Positions 17,890-25,650 of a stretch of DNA of 64,000 nucleotides are shown piece after piece. A program made the translations under genes and the position numbers. How positions within the stretch are numbered: the first letter of the stretch is position 1; the number at the start of each line of letters is the position of its first letter. The notes under the pieces were generated by a model, which worked only from the letters and a program-made list of their open reading frames with translations, did no database searches and was not told the origin of the DNA. The stretch comes from Methanolobus sp. Lineage in GTDB: Archaea > Halobacteriota > Methanosarcinia > Methanosarcinales > Methanosarcinaceae. The stretch lies in assembly GCA_029762595.1 (NCBI GenBank), contig JARVGJ010000007.1, forward strand, positions 1-64,000, read 5' to 3'.

Positions 17890-18720
17890 GTGCACCAATG
17901 GTTCATAATGGTAATCAGACAACAAAATGAAAGTGGAACAGATAATGGGGTGGTTATTCTGAAAGATTTTTCAAAGATAGTATATCTGACAGGTTTCATA
18001 CTGCTTGTACCTGCTTTTTTTCTGTCCAATGTTGATATAGTTCCTCAGCATTCTTTTATATCGGTTTTCTTTATTGTCTTCTTAGCAATTCCATGTTTTT
18101 TAGCAGTATTTGTATGGCTTGGAAATAAGAAAGGGCTTCTCCTGTTGATAATAATGGGCCTATATGCCCTGTTTCTGGAGACCATGGCCATTATTACCGG
18201 AATTCCTTATTCTGAGTTCTATTACACAGAGATCATAGGAGCAAAATTGTTCGGCACAACACCTTTTACAGTTCCCTTTGCCTGGCTTCCGCTTTTCATT
18301 GGCAGCATGTACCTTGCAAGTGAGATCAGGATAAATGGCCAAAGACCCGGACCATTGCAGATAGCAATCCTGACTACTCTTCTGCTGCTTTTGGCAGATC
18401 TTGTGCTGGACCCTGCAGCGGTGGCCCTGCAGTTCTGGATATGGAAGGAACCCGGTATATTCTACGGTGTTCCTCTGATGAATTTCATAGGATGGGTAAT
18501 AAGCGGATTTGTAGCAGCTGTTATAGGCGTAGTTATGACCCGACATGAGCTAAGGGAAGACAAACCTGCAGCATTAGCCTCAAGTCTGCTTTTGATAATG
18601 TTCTTCTGGACCGGTGTTTGCGTTTATATGAAACTGCTAATACCTGCATTTGTAGGTATTGCTATGATAGCTTTCATTACATGGTCAACAAAAGGACATG
18701 CAGGTAATTTTGATAAATAA
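17890..18720 (+). CDS. cruF: Carotenoid biosynthesis protein, CruF-like (bisanhydrobacterioruberin hydratase)
   Basis: A polytopic membrane protein of up to 276 residues of the CruF/DUF422 carotenoid hydratase family. The diagnostic region reads EFYYTEIIGAKLFGTTPFTV followed by PFAWLPLFIGSMYLASE, and a later LADLVLDPAA carries the conserved aspartates. In haloarchaea this family hydrates the psi ends of bisanhydrobacterioruberin to give bacterioruberin. The start is uncertain: GTG at 17890, ATG at 17908 and GTG at 17950 are all possible. The last gives a first residue close to the first helix. A UbiA gene follows 39 bases downstream. Confidence 0.8.
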   Translation: MHQWFIMVIRQQNESGTDNGVVILKDFSKIVYLTGFILLVPAFFLSNVDIVPQHSFISVFFIVFLAIPCFLAVFVWLGNKKGLLLLIIMGLYALFLETMAIITGIPYSEFYYTEIIGAKLFGTTPFTVPFAWLPLFIGSMYLASEIRINGQRPGPLQIAILTTLLLLLADLVLDPAAVALQFWIWKEPGIFYGVPLMNFIGWVISGFVAAVIGVVMTRHELREDKPAALASSLLLIMFFWTGVCVYMKLLIPAFVGIAMIAFITWSTKGHAGNFDK

Positions 18721-18759
18721 GTTGAGTACATTGTTTAAGATCTATAGACCGGGTTTAAG

Positions 18760-19695
18760 ATGGAAAAGAAATATCCCAGTACTTTTGAGATGATCAGAGG
18801 ACATGGCCTTATAGCCATGCTTGTGCCTCTGCTGATCAGCACATCCATGGCTTTTATCATTACAGGACAATTGAATACCCCAGGCCTTTTACTGGCAGCT
18901 CTTGTTGGGTTTAGTATACATATATCGATGAATGTCTATAATGATATATATGACACAAAACAGGGTTCAGATACCCTGGATTCCAGCAAGAGCTTTTTCA
19001 GTGGTGGTTCTGCAGTATTGGTGAGCAATCCTGAACTTGAAGGAAAAATGTTTACAATTGCAAGAGCTGGCCTTCTTTTGGGATTTCTGGGTACCCTTGG
19101 GCTGATGTATGTTTCTGAAGCTCATCTCTGGCTGGTTTTTATATTTATATTCCTGACAGCTTCTTTCCTGAGCAAGTACTATACTGCCAGGCCTTTTAAG
19201 TTCGCATACAGGGGCTTAGGTGAGATTGTTGTTTGGTTTGGTTTTGGGCCACTGGCAATTCTTCTGGGTGCAGCCGCCCAGGGTGTACCCTTCCATCCGT
19301 TGATCCTTTCTATAATGCCTGTAACCGGTCTGAGCACACTTCTGTTTTCATGGAGCGGGGAAATGGTGGACATGCCATATGACATGAAAGCAAACAAACG
19401 CGGACTTGTACTCAGGATAGGACTGAAGAACAGCATATATATGCTTTTCATTTTCCATATGCTGCTTACAATTAACGTGCTTTTTGTCTCCTACCTGCTA
19501 AGAGATGGATGGATCCTTGTCCTGGCAATGATACCTTATCTGATCATGCTGCCAAAAATATTTGCAGATTTTAGAGGAAGTGTTAGAGACCGGGAAAATG
19601 TCTTGAAAGGGGCTAAAATGAACTTTTTCAGTTTCCTGGTATTTTCGCTGAGCATTATGCTTGGATTTATAATGATGGCCTTAAACTCAATTTGA
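18760..19695 (+). CDS. UbiA-family prenyltransferase, MenA-like
   Basis: An integral membrane prenyltransferase of 311 residues. The first aspartate-rich motif is N-V-Y-N-D-I-Y-D followed by T-K-Q-G-S-D. The second is D-M-P-Y-D-M-K-A-N-K-R-G. The G-G-S-A-V-L-V segment between them recalls 1,4-dihydroxy-2-naphthoate prenyltransferases (MenA). Such enzymes attach a polyprenyl chain to an aromatic or isoprenoid acceptor. No menaquinone genes are present here. In a methanogen the acceptor could be a phenazine (methanophenazine) or a carotenoid, but neither is shown. It follows cruF and is convergent with the HAD gene. Confidence 0.8.
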   Translation: MEKKYPSTFEMIRGHGLIAMLVPLLISTSMAFIITGQLNTPGLLLAALVGFSIHISMNVYNDIYDTKQGSDTLDSSKSFFSGGSAVLVSNPELEGKMFTIARAGLLLGFLGTLGLMYVSEAHLWLVFIFIFLTASFLSKYYTARPFKFAYRGLGEIVVWFGFGPLAILLGAAAQGVPFHPLILSIMPVTGLSTLLFSWSGEMVDMPYDMKANKRGLVLRIGLKNSIYMLFIFHMLLTINVLFVSYLLRDGWILVLAMIPYLIMLPKIFADFRGSVRDRENVLKGAKMNFFSFLVFSLSIMLGFIMMALNSI

Positions 19696-19711
19696 AATAG
19701 AAGGTACTACC

Positions 19712-20359
19712 TCAAAGTGTATCACTCATGTGTTCCCAGGCCTCATTGATATGAATGGCTTTCATTCCCATCCTCTTTGGGGCGATAATATCGTTCTCTG
19801 GCGTATCACCTATGAACAGTACCTCATCAGGCTTAAGTTGCATCTTATTAAGTGCAAAATGATATATTTTTGGGTTTGGTTTTTTATATCTGATATCCGA
19901 GGAGAAGATAACAAGATCAAAATATTCGTATATGCCCAAAAATCTCATCTCAAGCTCCGAGAAAACACGCTGGCCGTTAGAAAGCACACATTTTTTCAGA
20001 TGCGGATTATCTTTTATTAACTGATGGCTGCGGGGGAACAATTCAAGTCTGCGCAGTGAAGCAGAACGGAAAACCCTTGCTGTTTCAATTCCAAGCTCAT
20101 GGTTGTCAATATCCCAGATCGAATGATCTTTGCATATGCTTGAAAATATCTCTTCTACCCGGATCTCAGGATATTTAACCTTTGATGATCCCATTTTCTC
20201 TTCAATCCGGATAGCATACTCTGATTTTAACCTCTCAGGTGCTATCATAACACCCTGATACATCAACCATTTACTGACTGTCTGGTATGTAGCAAGGTCA
20301 CTTTCATCTGTATCGATATCTATGATGGTATTATAGAGGTCAAATATCAGACCTTTTAC
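19712..20359 (-). CDS. HAD-superfamily phosphatase with no canonical start codon
   Basis: A haloacid-dehalogenase-type hydrolase. The first possible TTG (20266) leaves out the catalytic motif, but the same frame upstream encodes VKGLIFDLYNTI with the nucleophilic aspartate at 20339-20341. Later motifs are CVLSNGQ (motif II), Y-K-K-P-N-P (motif III lysine) and FIGDTPENDI (motif IV). There is no ATG, GTG or TTG between a stop at 20420 and the TTG at 20266. The natural start would be the GTA at 20359-20357, which overlaps the TAA of the kinase gene as GTAA. A GTGA overlap would have given both a stop and a GTG start. It is the last gene of the carotenoid operon, with substrate unknown. Confidence 0.72.
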   Translation of the reverse strand, partial: VKGLIFDLYNTIIDIDTDESDLATYQTVSKWLMYQGVMIAPERLKSEYAIRIEEKMGSSKVKYPEIRVEEIFSSICKDHSIWDIDNHELGIETARVFRSASLRRLELFPRSHQLIKDNPHLKKCVLSNGQRVFSELEMRFLGIYEYFDLVIFSSDIRYKKPNPKIYHFALNKMQLKPDEVLFIGDTPENDIIAPKRMGMKAIHINEAWEHMSDTL

Positions 20360-21315
20360 TCTATAGCCTTCAAACAGGATAATGCCTCCTTTAGAAGATA
20401 TTGATTGTATGGTGAATGTCTATATAATCTTGCAGTCCGCAGAAGGCCTATGCTCATAAAGAATGGCAATATCATTGTGTTTTTGTGAAATTCATCTTCA
20501 CTTCTGCAATAATGCCAGAGGAAATGTCCGATATAAGGCTCAGCGTTCATTCCGGACCCACAATTTAGCTGAAAATAGTTTTTCATCTCTGCACAAAGTG
20601 TACCTATATCCCGTATAGGGTTTGCATGATGCCAGCAACTTTCCATATCAAGGATATATGGTATATCATTTGCCACAATATAATTCAGAGGTGAGGTATC
20701 TCTGTGGATCATGCACCCTTGTTCACGATCAAGAAGTGAGCTATACCACCATCTTCCAAGCATTTCATCAAAACTTTTCCTTATGTTGCGTTCTATTCTA
20801 AGCTGATCCAGCAAATAATGGAAATTTGCAAACTCCTTTCCCTTATCATAGTGTGATCTGGTGTTATCGTGCAGATCCCTTAGCATACGTGCAATGGAAC
20901 TAAGTACATCATAGAGGCTTTCACGATGTTTCAGATGCCAAAGAAGCTTCTTACCTTTTATATATTCTGTTACAAGAACACAGTTAAAATCACTTCTTAC
21001 TGCAATGGGCTTTGCAACATTGATGAACTGTCCGGCTTTGTGCAGATTATTGTACTCTGCCATCATTGCTCTGTATGCATCGTATTCTTTCAGTTCACCC
21101 AAAGGTTCTGCAAAGAACTTTGCAATAACACTATAATCCTCTCCTATGAATCTATATCTGCATACATTATGCGATGTTGATGCATATTTGAGGACATCGA
21201 CCGAGCAACCCTTATTCTTTATCCTGTCATCAAGGATCCCTACCAGCCAGTCTCTGAAGACATCCCCTGGTCCAAGCAGATTCACATATGAAGAAATTAA
21301 TAAGCACCCCATCAT
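20356..21315 (-). CDS. APH/kinase-fold phosphotransferase in the carotenoid operon
   Basis: A 319-residue protein of the aminoglycoside-phosphotransferase/choline-kinase-like fold. It shows a phosphate-loop-like N-lobe with V-I-A-K-F-F (probable ATP lysine), T-E-Y-I-K-G-K-K-L hinge, catalytic loop IHRDTSPLNYIV (H-x-D-x4-N) and the metal-binding D-M-E. It is soluble. The substrate cannot be read from the sequence. It lies 21 bases after lyeJ and overlaps the HAD gene, so it probably belongs to the carotenoid transcript. A kinase acting on an isoprenoid alcohol, a sugar or a lipid head group is possible. The ATG-ATG at 21315 is the earliest start; a GTG at codon 11 is an alternative. Confidence 0.72.
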   Translation of the reverse strand: MMGCLLISSYVNLLGPGDVFRDWLVGILDDRIKNKGCSVDVLKYASTSHNVCRYRFIGEDYSVIAKFFAEPLGELKEYDAYRAMMAEYNNLHKAGQFINVAKPIAVRSDFNCVLVTEYIKGKKLLWHLKHRESLYDVLSSIARMLRDLHDNTRSHYDKGKEFANFHYLLDQLRIERNIRKSFDEMLGRWWYSSLLDREQGCMIHRDTSPLNYIVANDIPYILDMESCWHHANPIRDIGTLCAEMKNYFQLNCGSGMNAEPYIGHFLWHYCRSEDEFHKNTMILPFFMSIGLLRTARLYRHSPYNQYLLKEALSCLKAIE

Positions 21316-21336
21316 TAGTAGATGTTATCATGTTGT

Positions 21337-22194
21337 TCATATCCAGTTAAATACATGATGATTTATCAAAGCCAAAAACAATAGTCCACCTAAGCTGGTG
21401 TTTACATAGGGAAGATACCAGTATAGTTTCTCAATTCTCAGGTCCCTGAACAAAAGCAGACCTGATGGGAATAATGGGTATATTAGAACCAAAAAGCTCA
21501 AAGGATTGAACTGTGCCGTCTGCAGGACTATCAGTGAAAGTGTTGTCCAGAATATCAGGCATAGTATCAGAGATGCTTTTTCGCCTATGACCACCGGGGT
21601 GGTCCTGATCCCTGTTCTCATATCATATTCTATGTCCGGTATTGCAGAGAATATATGCATGGCTGCTATGTGGCAATACGCAGCCAGCATTATGAACCAA
21701 GCTGGCAGTTCCCCCGCCACCATGTAGTAGGCAAATAATCCAGGCATTATATACAGATAGTTTGATGAAAAATCCAAAAAAGGCCTTTCTTTAAAGCGCA
21801 TGGGCGGTGCACTATAAAAATATGCCAGGAGAAGGAAACCTGCAAATATCAGGCGCTCTCCAAAATTCTGGAATAACATCAAGATCAAGCTCAGCCCTGT
21901 AATCGCATAGATCGAGTATAAGAGTCGTTTTCTTTCCCTGCTTTTTAACCTGTGTTCCTTCTCATCCTTTTTTGGGTTAAGCTCGTCTGTATCCTGGTCC
22001 CAGAAGTCGTTGACACCATATATGAAGACATTGGCAGGGAAAAAGAAATATGCCAGGTAAATATAGTACTCAAGGCGCATGAAATCAGAGAACAGGGTTG
22101 CTGCCAGGGCATAACCTACTACGTATGTTCCTCCGGTGTATATCCAGAACCTAAATCGGGAAACCTTGAATAAAAATGAAAGTATGTTCTTCAT
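21337..22194 (-). CDS. lyeJ: Lycopene elongase/hydratase-like UbiA prenyltransferase (LyeJ)
   Basis: An integral membrane prenyltransferase of 285 residues. It starts like haloarchaeal lycopene elongases (SRFRFWIYTGGTYVVGYA) and carries Y-G-V-N-D-F-W-D-Q-D-T-D-E-L-N-P-K-K as first aspartate motif and I-P-D-I-E-Y-D-M-R-T-G as second. In bacterioruberin synthesis this enzyme adds C5 units to both ends of lycopene to make C50 carotenoids. It is third in the minus-strand operon after crtI and crtB, and it pairs functionally with cruF on the other strand. An AAGGATG ribosome site precedes the ATG. Confidence 0.87.
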   Translation of the reverse strand: MKNILSFLFKVSRFRFWIYTGGTYVVGYALAATLFSDFMRLEYYIYLAYFFFPANVFIYGVNDFWDQDTDELNPKKDEKEHRLKSRERKRLLYSIYAITGLSLILMLFQNFGERLIFAGFLLLAYFYSAPPMRFKERPFLDFSSNYLYIMPGLFAYYMVAGELPAWFIMLAAYCHIAAMHIFSAIPDIEYDMRTGIRTTPVVIGEKASLILCLIFWTTLSLIVLQTAQFNPLSFLVLIYPLFPSGLLLFRDLRIEKLYWYLPYVNTSLGGLLFLALINHHVFNWI

Positions 22195-22244
22195 TCAACA
22201 TCCTTTACCGTGTTCACATGCCTATAAATAACATTGGCTGCCGG

Positions 22245-23078
22245 TTACAACCTAAAGCTCCTTAGGGAATTTGCAATAATGGTACTGACTATCCTTGGTA
22301 TGCGGGGCTTGACCTTTTTGCGGTATACAACAAGTGGATCCCTATAGATCTGATCTCCGGTCCATGTGTACATATCCGAGGCAGTTCTTATCGGAATCAG
22401 GTAACGGCGGGGAATAAAGCAATATCCTTCCTCTCCACGGACCTGCCATGACTTGTAGACATCTATTTGCTCTTTGATGAAAGCTTCAAAGCCATCTTTA
22501 TTGGATTGGGCATCCTCAAGACCGAGTCCTTGCAGCCCATGCTTTCTTAACTCGCTTTTTGGGAAGTAGATCCTTCCCAGAGCAATATCCTCATCAATAT
22601 CGCGTATGAAGTTCATATACTGCATGGCACGTCCCAGATAACGGGCACTGTTATATGATTCTTTAGGAAGGCCCATTATACAGGCCATGAACAACCCTAC
22701 AACCTCTGATGATCCATACAGATATTTTTTAAGCTCATCAAAACTTTCATATTCAGATATAGTTATATCCATTTCCATAGACTTTAAAAAAGCATTTGTC
22801 CATAAAGGATCAAATCCCTTAAGACGACTTAGATCTGCAAATGAATCAACTACTATATCGCCGGTCATTTCCCCTTTCATTGCCATTTCATATCTTTGCC
22901 AGAACGCATAGAACTCGCTGACATCCTGGGGGATGGCATCAACATAATCATCGGCCTTTCTGAGAAAACTATACAGAGTGAATACGTCTTTTTTAACCTC
23001 TTTTGGGAAAAAGATAGTGCTGTAGTAGTAAGTTTTACTACCCCTCTTGAATATTGAATGGATTGTCTTATCTATCAT
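22245..23078 (-). CDS. crtB: Phytoene synthase (squalene/phytoene synthase family)
   Basis: A 277-residue trans-isoprenyl diphosphate head-to-head synthase that joins two geranylgeranyl diphosphates to phytoene. Both aspartate-rich motifs are visible: RKADDYVDAI near residue 40 and NFIRDIDEDIALGRIYFPK near 155. The basic R-x-Y-L-x-P-I-R segment follows near 226. Its position between crtI and lyeJ supports phytoene instead of squalene synthase. It is 17 bases downstream of crtI. Confidence 0.93.
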   Translation of the reverse strand: MIDKTIHSIFKRGSKTYYYSTIFFPKEVKKDVFTLYSFLRKADDYVDAIPQDVSEFYAFWQRYEMAMKGEMTGDIVVDSFADLSRLKGFDPLWTNAFLKSMEMDITISEYESFDELKKYLYGSSEVVGLFMACIMGLPKESYNSARYLGRAMQYMNFIRDIDEDIALGRIYFPKSELRKHGLQGLGLEDAQSNKDGFEAFIKEQIDVYKSWQVRGEEGYCFIPRRYLIPIRTASDMYTWTGDQIYRDPLVVYRKKVKPRIPRIVSTIIANSLRSFRL

Positions 23079-23095
23079 ATATTATCCATGACAAA

Positions 23096-24571
23096 TCATT
23101 TTTTCAGTTTTTTGTTTATCTCACTTACAACTATCTGTGAGGATATCAGGGTCATGGGCACTCCTATACCAGGGTGTGTATATTGTCCTGAATAGTAAAG
23201 GTTCTTGACGAGCTTACTTTTATGAGCTGGTCTCCAGTGAGCGGTTTGCTTTAAGGTATGAGATATCCCCAGAGCGGTTCCCTTATAGGCATTGTAGCGA
23301 TCTTTGAAATCATCCAGTGCAAAGATCCTTTTTACTACCACATGATCTCTGATATTTTCTCCTGTCTTCTTTTCCAGATCATCCATAATGTGATCATAAA
23401 GTGCCTCCCTGTTATCAGTACTATCCTCTATACCAGGTGCAAGCGGAACAAGAAGAAACAAAGTATCAGTTCCTGCGGGAGCTGCCGTAGAATCTGTGCG
23501 TGAAGGTACATTTACATAATATGAGGGGGAATCTGGCCATGTTGCCTTCTCAGGGTCAAAGAGCTGGTCGAACTTGTTGGCCCAGTCCTCTTCAAGGAAC
23601 AGATTATGGTGGTCAAGTGATTCCACAACCTTGTCCACGCCCACATAACCCACAAATGCTGAGGGTGCCATGACCCTGGTGTCCCAGTATTTATCATCAT
23701 AGGTCTGGTATTTCTTATCCACAAGATCCATTTCACTGTGCGGATAATCTGCATTGACAAGTACCAGGTCCGCTTCATAGCTTCCCTTTGGAGTGTGGAC
23801 CTTTGTGACTTTGTTCTTCTCTATCTCAATGGATGTCACAGGTTCGTTGAACTTAAACTCAGCACCATATTCAGTGGCCAGGTCATAAATGGAATCTACT
23901 ACTTTTCTCATCCCGCCTTCAGGGTAAAAGACACCCATTGTCAGATCTATATGGGACATGATATGATACATTGAAGGAGTATTCTGGGGAGAGCCACCTA
24001 AAAACCCAATGGAGTATTCCACAACCTTGCGTGCCTCATCGCTTTCAAAACGTTTATTGACAAAATGTTCAAGGCTTTCAAATATGTTCAGCTTTATTCC
24101 CTGCAAGAGCATCTTACCACTTAACAGATCTAGTGAGGACTTAAAATCCCTGTACAGCATATCCTTTACAGAGGAGTCGTAGAGTTTTCCTGCCGATTCC
24201 AGATACTCCTTTAACTTATCTCCCCCGTTCTCCTCAAAGGAGTCAAATAGTTTAAAATTCTCCTTCAGGTCAGAAGCAATATCCACAACTCTTTCATCGC
24301 CAAAGAAAATGCGATAGGAAGGATCCAGTCGCTTTAGTTCGAAGAGATCCTCCGGCTTTTTGCCAAATTCTGCATAAAAGTTCTCATAGATATCAGGCAT
24401 GAGATACCAGGATGGGCCCATATCGAAATTAAAGCCTTGTTCACTATATACACTGGCCCTGCCGCCTGGACCCTCATTCTTTTCAAAGACCACAACATTA
24501 TATCCTTCCTTTGCAAGCAAAGCTGCAGCCGAAAGACCACCAAAACCGGAACCCACTACTACCACATTCAT
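23096..24571 (-). CDS. crtI: Phytoene desaturase (CrtI family)
   Basis: An FAD-dependent carotenoid desaturase. The N-terminal dinucleotide fold reads VVVGSGFGGLSAAALLAKEG with the acidic end VFEKN, followed by G-P-G-G-R-A-S-V. The C-terminal signature G-Q-Y-T-H-P-G-I-G-V-P-M is complete. The frame opens at a TTG at 24595, but the ATG at 24571 is preferred because AAGTGAT lies just upstream and it starts directly at the FAD motif (491 residues). It is the first gene of the minus-strand operon. No second desaturase (CrtD) is seen here, so this enzyme may do more than one step or CrtD lies elsewhere. Confidence 0.93.
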   Translation of the reverse strand: MNVVVVGSGFGGLSAAALLAKEGYNVVVFEKNEGPGGRASVYSEQGFNFDMGPSWYLMPDIYENFYAEFGKKPEDLFELKRLDPSYRIFFGDERVVDIASDLKENFKLFDSFEENGGDKLKEYLESAGKLYDSSVKDMLYRDFKSSLDLLSGKMLLQGIKLNIFESLEHFVNKRFESDEARKVVEYSIGFLGGSPQNTPSMYHIMSHIDLTMGVFYPEGGMRKVVDSIYDLATEYGAEFKFNEPVTSIEIEKNKVTKVHTPKGSYEADLVLVNADYPHSEMDLVDKKYQTYDDKYWDTRVMAPSAFVGYVGVDKVVESLDHHNLFLEEDWANKFDQLFDPEKATWPDSPSYYVNVPSRTDSTAAPAGTDTLFLLVPLAPGIEDSTDNREALYDHIMDDLEKKTGENIRDHVVVKRIFALDDFKDRYNAYKGTALGISHTLKQTAHWRPAHKSKLVKNLYYSGQYTHPGIGVPMTLISSQIVVSEINKKLKK

Positions 24572-24840
24572 TGTATCACTTGTACCTATTTTCAAAACTA
24601 CGTAACTATTTATGGGTTAAAGGTATATGAAACTTCCACCAAAATAAGGACAATGTATGCTCATTTTTTAAATCACTTTTATCATAATAAGAAATGAATA
24701 AAAATAGCTGCAACTTTAATGCAACGATTACTCCGATAGCATTCAAACATAAATTATTCAGAACCAGATGTTTAAGAGAACATAAAGTAAAATAATACAG
24801 AAACAATATTGATAATATCAGGAATCAACAGGTGATATGT

Positions 24841-25650
24841 GTGGTCAGGGATCTATATATGTTCTCGGGTATTGACAAAGAAGCAGAAGTTGTCTGGTTC
24901 AGGCTCACATACGAGAACACGATGCATTCGGAAGCTGATATAACATTATTTTTTGCAGAGAAGGGACTTGACATAAGGTTTGCTTACCTTGACTGCTCTG
25001 AAGATCCTTCAAGGGGCAAATACGTCATGTTCACTGAGGTTGAAAAAGGCAGGGATATCCAGGGAATTGCAGATGAGCTTTTGAAGATGGATGTGGTACT
25101 TGAGCTGGAATGGGGATTTTCAAAGAACAGGGTCATCCAATCAATAGATTTCCCATTGCATCTGCTTGGGCAAAGGGCTGTCATAATCAGGGCAAAGACA
25201 TTTGTGAACATCCTGAACATCGTCTATGAGAATATAACGCAATCCGAAGGATTGTTCACCATGATGGGACTTAAGAACGGAGAAGGAGCGGTCAGATATC
25301 TCAGGGAACTTGTTGAAGTGAATGAGAACAACTTCCTTGAATTATTAAAAGAACTCCTGATGGCTGCAGGCTGGGGTATCCTTGAATATGAAATGGACAC
25401 AACTGAGCTTAAAGGGACCGCAAGGATAAGTGATTCGTTCATTGCTGAAGAATACAGGCAGAGCGATGTGCCGGTATGTGGATATATAAGCGCTTTCCTT
25501 GCAGGATATATATCACAGTCCCTGGGAAGAACAGTGCAGGTGCGGGAAACAAGATGCAAAGGCATGAATGATGTCTTTTGCGAACATGTTATCTCCCCGG
25601 TTCCAAAAGGAGTGAATATAGAGCACATACTCAGGGGAGAGTCAAATTGA
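24841..25650 (+). CDS. V4R-domain protein with N-terminal ACT-like region, probable sensor/regulator
   Basis: A cytosolic protein of about 269 residues. The N-terminal 85 residues look ACT-like and bind small ligands in related proteins. The C-terminal 150 residues match the V4R (4-vinyl reductase) domain, with the terminal C-K-G-x4-F-C-E-H cysteine pattern. A GTG at 24832 begins inside the Shine-Dalgarno site GGTGAT, so the GTG at 24841 is preferred. Its stop overlaps the TTG start of the glucoamylase gene (TTGA). It could tune glucan breakdown, but this is inferred from coupling only. Confidence 0.7.
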   Translation: MVRDLYMFSGIDKEAEVVWFRLTYENTMHSEADITLFFAEKGLDIRFAYLDCSEDPSRGKYVMFTEVEKGRDIQGIADELLKMDVVLELEWGFSKNRVIQSIDFPLHLLGQRAVIIRAKTFVNILNIVYENITQSEGLFTMMGLKNGEGAVRYLRELVEVNENNFLELLKELLMAAGWGILEYEMDTTELKGTARISDSFIAEEYRQSDVPVCGYISAFLAGYISQSLGRTVQVRETRCKGMNDVFCEHVISPVPKGVNIEHILRGESN

